Shown here: positions 24,501-33,500 of the stretch, piece after piece
Position numbering within the stretch: position 1 is the first letter of the stretch
How the letters are laid out: each line of letters begins with the position of its first letter
The notes under the pieces: model-generated
Told to the model about the DNA's origin: nothing
What the model saw: only the letters and a program-made list of their open reading frames with translations
Database searches by the model: none
From: Capitulum mitella
Taxonomy: Eukaryota > Arthropoda > Thecostraca > Pollicipedomorpha > Pollicipedidae
Length of the DNA: 64,000 nt
Assembly (NCBI GenBank): GCA_030062745.1
Contig: CP099849.1
Span: 16,429,307-16,493,306, forward strand
Reading direction: 5' to 3'
Program-made: the position numbers and the translations under genes

Positions 24501-27500
24501 GGATGCCTTCCGTGAGCAAAAAAGGCTCCAGAATAGAAGATTTTTTGTCGCTGACGAACACTTATGTTTAGTCTGCGTACTGAATGATGTCAGCTTTTTC
24601 GGGGGAAAGGAAATCATTCGCAAATGTACTGTACAAAAGAAGGCCCAGAGATGAGCCCTGAAACACATCCGTGCTGTTTGGTAGCTTTAGAGTGACGTGC
24701 TCCCTTCCAGAAGAGTCAGTGGAGCTGACGCTCTGGGTGTGACCGCGGAGGTAGGCAGAAAACCAAGAAACATTAAAGCCGCACTGAGCAAGTTTCAAAA
24801 GTAATTTTGAGCGATCAATAACATCAAAGCATTTGCTGAGGTTCAGGGGGCACAGCAGAAAAAAAGAATTTACTGCTATCGGTGACTGATAAGATGCGAT
24901 CAGCGACAGAAATGAAGGCATTTTCAATAGCAAGGCCGGACCGAAATCCGTGCTGGCTAGTTTAGAAAAGATGGTTAGCGGAGAAGTACAGCTGAATTTG
25001 GATAACTTTCTCGACAATTTCGGCCATAGCGGGTATGATTGGAACCGGCCGGAACAAAAATGGGTCAAACAGGGACCCAGACTTGGAAACAGGGGTGACA
25101 ATAGAGTGTTTCCAGACAGGGAATTCTGCAGAAGTCAGGGATGAATTAACAATATGGAGAATGATGTCGCTGATTGCATCGAATAAGGCATTGAACACAA
25201 CACCCGTTCCGAGTCCGCCATGCCCGGCAGACGAATTCCGCATGCCAACAATCACTCTCCGGAGCTCGCCGCAGGAGACAGGTGACACGGTGAAGGTGCA
25301 TAGCGCCAATGCGCGGTAGGTGGCGTGGTAATTCAGGGCGGTGATGCGGCGGCCACCCCCGGACGAACGTCGACAAAATAGCTGTTGAGCGTATTTGCCG
25401 AGACAGACGCCTGGAGAACTGCTGGCCGCATTTCTTACTGCCAATGACGTTTTGAATAGAGCGCCAAACAGAGCCGGTGGCAGTAATTCTTCGGTCAGCA
25501 TCAGTAAAAGCATCGTGGCGAATAGCGGAACGGACATGTCTGCTGAAGTTTCTGTACAGGGTGGAACCGTGGCCGTTAGTGCAGAGCGCCTCGCGACGGC
25601 TAGCCATCAAGGACGGAGTTTGCTGGGAGATTGGTGGTGGGGTTGGGCCACGGATTTTCTTAGACATGAGCGGAGCGTTCTGGTCGAGAATTGGGAAGAA
25701 CACAGAGAGGAAGGAAGATCACTTGTCAGCAACAGATGTAGATGGAAATACCGCCGGACCAGTCAGCGAATGTCTTAGATCAAGAATCCCACTCTCCCAC
25801 CGGTTTCCACTGCCACCGTATGACACGGCGGCGGGCGGCTCTGGCGGCCTTCAGTCATCACTTCAGCCAGTGCAAAGTTCCAAGCAGGGAGGTCCGTCCT
25901 TCCATCCGATTGGATACGCAACGCGACCTAGACCGTCAGCTCGCTGTCCCCGTGGTCTGATGTACGCAGGGTCATTCGGGGCAAAAACAATATGCTTACT
26001 TTGTCGGTGTGGGGTGCCCGTGGCGGACTCGATCGATCAAGGAGCCAACGACTACTTGCCTTGTCGCCTCTCGCGCGTGAAGGAGCCTGCGCCTCCTGTC
26101 ACCTGTCGCCTGTGCTGCGGAGGTCGATGTTTGCTATGTGGAGCACATCGGCTCTGGGGCCGATGTGCTCTTCATGGCGGTGCTCAAGGTCGCCTTCGTT
26201 GCGATCGCGGACTTTTCAAGCCTGCTGTGAGTTCCTGCCGTGTCTTGAGCGAGTTTCCCTAGTCTCGAGAGCATTCTGTTGTCTGGCCCGCATTCACATC
26301 AAATCAAATCAAACCGGCACGCTCACAAGTCAGATCAAAGCACAGAGCTTCCGACCCGTCAACTCTTCGACTCATTTCGATCGTTCCAGCGATAGCCGAA
26401 ATAGTGGAGAGGGCGGCTCAAATTTAGCTTCACAACTTCTCGGCCAGTCGGCTTCTTTCTGCAGTGCAGTATGGTTCCCAGCCAGTGCACGCGTCTGAGA
26501 CTGCGCTCATAGATGCCAACGATCGCGTCTTGGATGCCACCGACGGCGGCAAAATTTCACTCGTCTGTCTCGTAAACTAGAAGTATTTCGACGTCATCCA
26601 CCAGTCAAAATTGATTACTAAATTGCCCCAGAATGTCGTCAACAAATCCTGGTTTGTCTCCTATCTCCGCTGTCACACTGGGAATCCCAGCTTCACTGGT
26701 TCCTCTTGGAGGGAAACACACCTCCAAAAGCTGCCTAACAGCATGGGTGCATTCCAGAGGTCGGCTTTGGGGCCCGCTTTTTGCGACATTTTTGCCAACG
26801 ATCTCAGTCTCCGTACGGATGGCACGCAAATTATTCAGTACGCTGATGACACACAGGTGCTCATCAGCGACTGCGAGTCAGCTGTGGACCAGCCCATTCG
26901 GCGAATTGAGCACACCCTTGGGCTCTTGAACTCTCTAAAAGTTAACGCCAAAAAACGCAGCTAGTTCTGTGTGGTAGTTTCCAAACTGTGCGCACTATTC
27001 CTGAGTACACCTTAAAGTTCCGAAACACGGTACTCAAACCTGTCGCCACTGCAAAATACCTGGAATTTCATATATTTTCTTCATTTCTTACTTTCTTTTT
27101 TTATTTATTTCTATATTTCTTATTTACTTTTATATATTTTTATATCTTTTGATATATTTGTATATATTTTATACATTTTATGTTTTATTATTTTCGATCA
27201 GACTCATTCCTGGAGTCGACACGTTCTGGTCTTTTCCGACCGCTGCGCCGATGTGCTGACCAGCCTGGCACACCTCCGGGACCGCTTCCCGCGACGAGAG
27301 CTGCTCGTACTCGTACCGTACCAGCCCTGGTGATTTCGTAGATTTTCTGTTTCCCCTGTTTTGAGGAGCCGCTCCAAACGAAACACAGCAAAAATTCAAA
27401 TGATTCTCAATCCTGCAGCTAACGTTGTGTTAGGCCGCTGGAAATACAGTCATGTTTCAGACCTCCATGGACGCCTGCGTTAGCTTCTGGCCCGTGATTT

Positions 27501-30500
27501 CGCGACCTATGGTTCACTGAACCTTGCTCACAGAGTGGTCACAGACGGCTGGCCTCCTCGCACTGCGGCATAATTTGAGGATGGAAGACAGTTTGAGACA
27601 TATTGCCGTGCATACTGTAATGTCAATCTGCTTTTCGTTGCAATGAGGCAGCTCTGGAGAAAAGGGCCACTTTTCAGTGTTTGACCTGACCTGTGGCGTC
27701 ATCACTGACACAAAAATAAAAACGTGGGTACTGTACAAAACCGCAAAGCACGGCGTTATCGATTGCCATTTGAATCAGCCGAATCGGCCAACTGGTTCTC
27801 GAGATACACAGGGATGACATTAAAGGCCCCCCCCCCCAACCAGTGATAGGCGGCGAAATCGCCCTCTCATTGTCGGGCTGAAAGAAGCGTTTGACCTCGC
27901 TGTATAATGAAAACCCATCTTTCGTAGTCCTAACACATTACAACAACTGTGTTTGACGAATGTTTGCTATCGCTTTAACTACCGGATAACAAACCACGTA
28001 GATCGTAAAGAAAATGCCTTCATTAGATTTCGGCCGGTCGGGGTGAATTTCATTCTAAGCAGATATGGAGCGGCTGGTTTTTATGGTGTATATGAGGATG
28101 TCCCACGTAATATTTGAAAGGATTCTATACGTTGTGAGCAGGCAACTTTACCATCCAGTTACCAGCTTCCGGGAAGTCATCAAACATGAGAAGCGTCCAG
28201 TCATCATGAGCTGGTATATTTAGCACTACAGTTATTTATATTGGGAATACGATATCAAAATACCCGTATTCTGTCCTGTTCCGGCGTCACGCGCCAGGAT
28301 TCTCAGCCGGAGAAAGATGAAAAGCATCTTGTTTCTTCGTCATTTCGAAGGGAAGCAAAGGTCAAAACACAGCTGAGTTTTACGCTCAGTTGTACGTCAG
28401 AACTTACCGGTTTAAACCGCGCCTCAAAAAACGGGTGACAGGCACGGTGTTTGACAGCCGTGTTTTGGCTTAAAGGTTTGGTCGCGTTTTTTCGTTTCTT
28501 TTTCTAGCAAAACGTTAGCCGCAAATGAGAGCTGGGAAAAGCGAGAACTAGTTTTCGCGGCGCCACGTCCTCATGCCTTTCTAAGCTGAAAGTTTTCCGA
28601 TTCAGCACCGGTGCCGTCACCGCTGTAGTCGGCCCACAGCATTTGGCGGAAGCTCGGCGGCTTTCAGAAGTAGTGGTGCGGCTCACGCATGTTTAGAACC
28701 GAAAGCCAGACAAGTGGGCCGGCTTTCATCTGGTCTGTTCGCCGGGCGCTGCGGTGTGTTATCGCGTGCTCAACCGACCGCCGTCCGGCTCCGTTTCGCG
28801 CGCTGGGGCGCAACCAGATCTGGCCGAATGGCGTGATTTAGCAGCGTCATAACTCTGCGTGACGAGCGGCGGAACGGCTCCGACTGGCGTTTATTGGCCA
28901 GTACAGGGTGTGTCGCGGGACCGCGGCGGCCGTGTGTCGGCAGGCACGCGTGGCGCGACACAGAAATGTGCCGTCCAGGCCTGGCTGGCGGCCACAGACG
29001 GTGTCCGCGACACCGACCACACTCAGCTGCACACAGTCCACACAGCCGTCCAGGACAGTACCCACCACACACACCTGCACACAGTCCACACAACCGCCAG
29101 GACAATACCGACCAAACTCAACTGCTCTCAGTCCACACAGCCGTCAGGACAATATCCACCACACACACTTTCACACAGTCCACACAGCCTCCAGGACAGT
29201 ACCCACCACACACACCTGTACGCAGTCCACACAGCCGTCAGGACAATATCCACCACACTCAACTGTGCACAGTCCATACAGCCGCCAGGACAGTACCCGC
29301 CACACTCAACTGTAGACAGTCTACACAGCCACCAAAACAATACCCATCACACACACCTGCACACAGTCTTCACAACCGCCAGCCCTCCCCCCCACACACA
29401 GACACACACAAACGCACATCCCCATGTATACGCACATACGCAGTCCGCAGTGTGGGGGATGATGCCCACCACACACACTTCTACACAATATACACAGCCG
29501 CCAGGACGATACCTACGAAGCACTCGTACACAGTCTATGTAGCCATCTCTACACATGCACTCAATTCACAATAAAACGCTTCATTTCCGACATTTGAACT
29601 CTGTTGTCCTGAAAAATAGACAATTATGTTCTGAATTATGTTGTTGCCTTAGATATCTCAGATAGTCTTAGTTGTCTTGTTGCCTTAAAGGTGCTTTTTG
29701 ATGATTAATATGGATTGGTGACCTTAAATGACTTATTTGTGGACATTCTGCAAAAATTGGATGCGGGGAAATACATTCATCTGCGAACCTTGCTCGAACC
29801 GTAATATAGAGATGGCGGCAGAAGTGGTGCGTCTTTCAAGGTGAGGAGGGGTTTAACAGCGACCGGGTGGATTACTTTGCGGTGCCATGCATGGGCGGTC
29901 ATTTTCGGGTGGGTTACGTTACCAGATAGCTCCAGCTCCCTGACGGGCGGCCGTTTTTAAGTGTGCTGTGTTACCACCAGCTCCCTGACGGGTGGCCGTT
30001 TTTAAATGTGCTGTGTTACCACCAGCTTCCTGACGGGTGGCCGTTTTTAAGTGTGCTGTGTTATCCAGCTCCCTGACGGGTGGCCGTCTTTAAGTGTGCT
30101 GTGTTACCACCAGCTCCCTGACGGGCGGCTGTTTTTTAGTGTGCTATGTTATCACCAGCTTCCTGATGAGCGGTTCTTTTCAGGTAGGCCGTGTTACCAT
30201 TAGCCTCCACTGATGAATGGTCCTTTTCAGGTGGGCTGTATTAACAGGACTGAATTACCCTGACGACCGGTCGTTTTCAGTTGGTCTGTATTACCCACCA
30301 GCTCCCTCACGGACAGTCGTTTTCAGGTGGGTTGTGTCACCACCAGCCGGAACTCGCTGCGTCAGGGCCACTTGGGCCTTGGTCCAGTCACCATGGACGG
30401 CCAGGATGACGTCATGTGGATCACCGAAATAGAGCAGGTGACGCGTGTGTACAAATCTCTCACTCGGCTCCGTGCAGGTTCGTAATGGCGTAGTTGACGG

Positions 30501-33500
30501 AGTGAAAGGTATCTAGCCCGCGTCCGACTGGCAGTCGGTGCCATGCTGCCCGAATGGGGGGAGGGGGCGTTTGACCGTCCCCCCACCCTCCCACTAACTC
30601 ACGAACGGTTGGTTGCACGATAAAAACAAGCATACCGTTGGGAAGCTCGTAACGAGTAGGATTCCAGACTAACCTCATTTGTTTTTTGATTGCTCTTTAC
30701 GCCCCATGTATGTTTTCTCATAGCCGACTACATGAAACCGAGAGACGGCCGACATCTCAAGGTCTGATCATAAAAGCCGAAATGAAGGCACTAATGAACC
30801 GGTGAAAGTCAGCAGATGCCGACACACGTCTAATTTCTGTCATTTCTGTAATATCTACGCGGAAACATTGAGTCAAAGACAGAGCAGTATCTGCGCCACT
30901 GTAACGCGTGCACGGGTGCCGGACACGAGATGAAATTAGCGGAAACTAATTTTCAACGTTCCTCTATTTTGACAACATATGCTATGTCAAGTAATGTATC
31001 TTGGTGCTATTCGTTCTTGTGATAGTTTTCTGTGCTTAAATTTCCCCCCAAAAATAATAGGTATCAGTCTACACAGTTGGTCGAGCTTTAGTCGTGGAAG
31101 CCTCTTTATTGCCCACCTGCGCAGTTTTTTTAACTTTCTAAACTTTTTGGTATTTTTCGAAACTGTGACAGCCAATTTTGTTATTTTCTATTCGTTCCAA
31201 GTCATCCATCACTGATTTTGACGGCGATGCATTTTTGGCTCATAGCGGTTATTGGTGACCTGACCTCAGGCCAGAGGTTGGAGGCCATTGATACTTTGGC
31301 CCATCGACGGCCATTGGATGTCTGCATCACCCCGCACTCAAAATTTTATAAGAAATTCTGCCATTTTCCGAAAAACGACGATGTCTTGAAAATGGTGTTG
31401 ACCTTAGGTTTATGACCTGATCATTTTCGAAAAAAATCTGAGGTCGCAGATATGTTGCATCTCTCAAGGTCTTTAATTCCTCAAAATTTTATTGAGATGT
31501 CATGTTTTTCCAAAAAATACAGGGCGCTAAAGTTTTTTGGACATAGGTCCGCTTGACCTGGCCTAGGTCAAAGACCCGACTTGGCCTGAGGTAACTTTGG
31601 CACAAAATGTAAAAATGATCAAGCAAAAGGCGCACAGAATTTTGGGTGGTGTTTGTGTTTGTTCTCTCGCAATGTCGGGAAAACCTCCGGTGGCGCGGTC
31701 AGACCCCCCAGTCGGGGCCGGGCTAGATCACAGTCTCGTAGCCATGGTTGGTCCAATCGGTCATTGCACCACATTAATCTTACGGAAACTTTAAGTCTTA
31801 GGTCAGCATGTAGATGTTGCTCTGTAACATTCTTTTGCTGCTTGATGAAGTACACGTAAGTTAAGTGTCGGATTAAAAGTTAAAACAAACCTGGTCGAAA
31901 TAAGCTCAGGAAAACCAGTATTATCAGTAAATTGAGAATTATTTGTGGGAACCAGTGATCATGTTCATGTCAGTGATCGGCGGTCATTGTTGTTTTTCCT
32001 ATTAGTGATTAAGCAGTTTATGTCAGGGACCGCTCTTGCTTACCGGTAACCCAAACAGTGTCGGACCAGTCTTGATAATAATTTGGCGGCGAAATCTGGG
32101 CATTGCACGAACTTTTGACTCGCGACGTTCATAAAGGATTTAAAAAAATCGTGAGAGAAAGGAAATTAACACGACTGATACGTGTACGTAACTGTTAGCC
32201 ACATTCCATGTGTCTGACGAACAGGGGCGCAGGAACTCCTCGACAGTTGGGACGGAACGGGGGGGGGGGCAAAGAAACATTTTGGGTCAGTTCTTTCCAG
32301 TCAACGCCCGTAGGGTTCTTGTTAAATTTCAAAAAATTGGGACGGGGGAGAGCGGCCCCCTGCCCCTTCCCCCGCTTCCCGCGCCCTTGCTGACGTAGCC
32401 TCCATAGACTCTACAACAACCCTTTAGCGGTCACTGCCATATCCAGCACCTGATATTCCTGTCGTTTTATTTTTATTTTTATTTTTTTGCGAGTGGTAAG
32501 TGACCCTGGCAATGCATGTCTGATAGGGGTTCCCTGCATGTATGCTAAAACCATAATTCTTGGGATTATGAAATGCTGTTAAAAAGTACAAATGTATGAT
32601 AATGCTGACTCATAAGCCAGAAATTGTTTCATGGTTCTGAAATTAAGACCTTCATGCTCGCCTTTAGGCCAACCGTCACCAACCTATTATGATAGTGGCG
32701 CAGCTGCGGCAGCAGTTCAAGTACACATATCACAGAGCTATAAGCGGTACAACCGATCACGCTTTACCCTACAAAGGAGAGCGTGGCACGAAATGGAGTT
32801 GACGACGTATTAGAGGAGAGCGCCTTCATTATCTGATCTTTTGTTGCTGAAGTCGAAGATGTTGGGCCAGACGTCCTGAGGGCACTTTTAAGAATTGGTT
32901 GCTAAAGGTTAGTTGAAACATCGCATTCGCGCCAATTATTTTCACGACAGAGTAACGTCAGGATGAGGTGTGTTGACAGTGAAGAGTGACAAATGCAGCT
33001 TACAGCATTACGCGGAGAGATGGCATTGCCTTCGGTGTGGTTTCTGCAAAGTTGATATGGCACCCAGTACGATACATTCCCTCGGTATTTGCCACCTTCA
33101 TCTCATATTTCGGGCCAGCCTAAGTGGCATGCCTCTTCCAGAACCACAGAGCCACCCCTTGTGTACCCATAAGCTACAGTTAACCCTAAAACAAATGTTT
33201 AGGGAAGGATGTCTTGGGAGAAATTACGTAGTGCGTAAGCGAATGCGCCACCTTCGTCGGCTTTTCAAAAATACATTTTGTTGGTGCCAAAAATGGTACT
33301 GATCCCATTTTCAGCATCCACCTTTCTGAAAACTGTCCAGAAGTCCGAAACTGTAATTAATCAAAAGCTGTATTTTGATGTCATCCACTAGCGAGGATAC
33401 AGCACTATTTTTCATCTAATGTTCGTTGGCATGGGCCCGCTGGTGCTGAATCACAGCTAATCACAATAGGACATGGATGCATGGAACTTGATGGGTTTAC

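Larger units (their letters stand above)
22731..30326 (+). other. Dnmt3: DNMT3 intron 3 of window, 7.6 kb
   Basis: The intron holds two LINE copies head to head, a TTAA-2 remnant, a 48-bp minisatellite and a 45-bp minisatellite that runs into the next exon. Positions 22731-23500 and 27882-29017 show no gene I can support. Confidence 0.85.

Noticed and set aside
27193-27337. Open stretch reading HVLVFSDRCADVLTSLAHLR, at first taken for a host exon with acceptor and donor
   Set aside because: It aligns with the C-terminal part of the LINE (FDRSLSWHPHVSAITNRC in copy 1) and simply follows an AT-rich insertion in LINE copy 2.
28859-29574. Three overlapping open frames of 135-227 codons
   Set aside because: They are by-products of the 48-bp minisatellite, whose period is a multiple of three and which contains few stops.
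29018-30347. CRISPR-like regular repeats
   Set aside because: Repeats are contiguous and diverged with no unique spacers. These are minisatellites in an animal intron.
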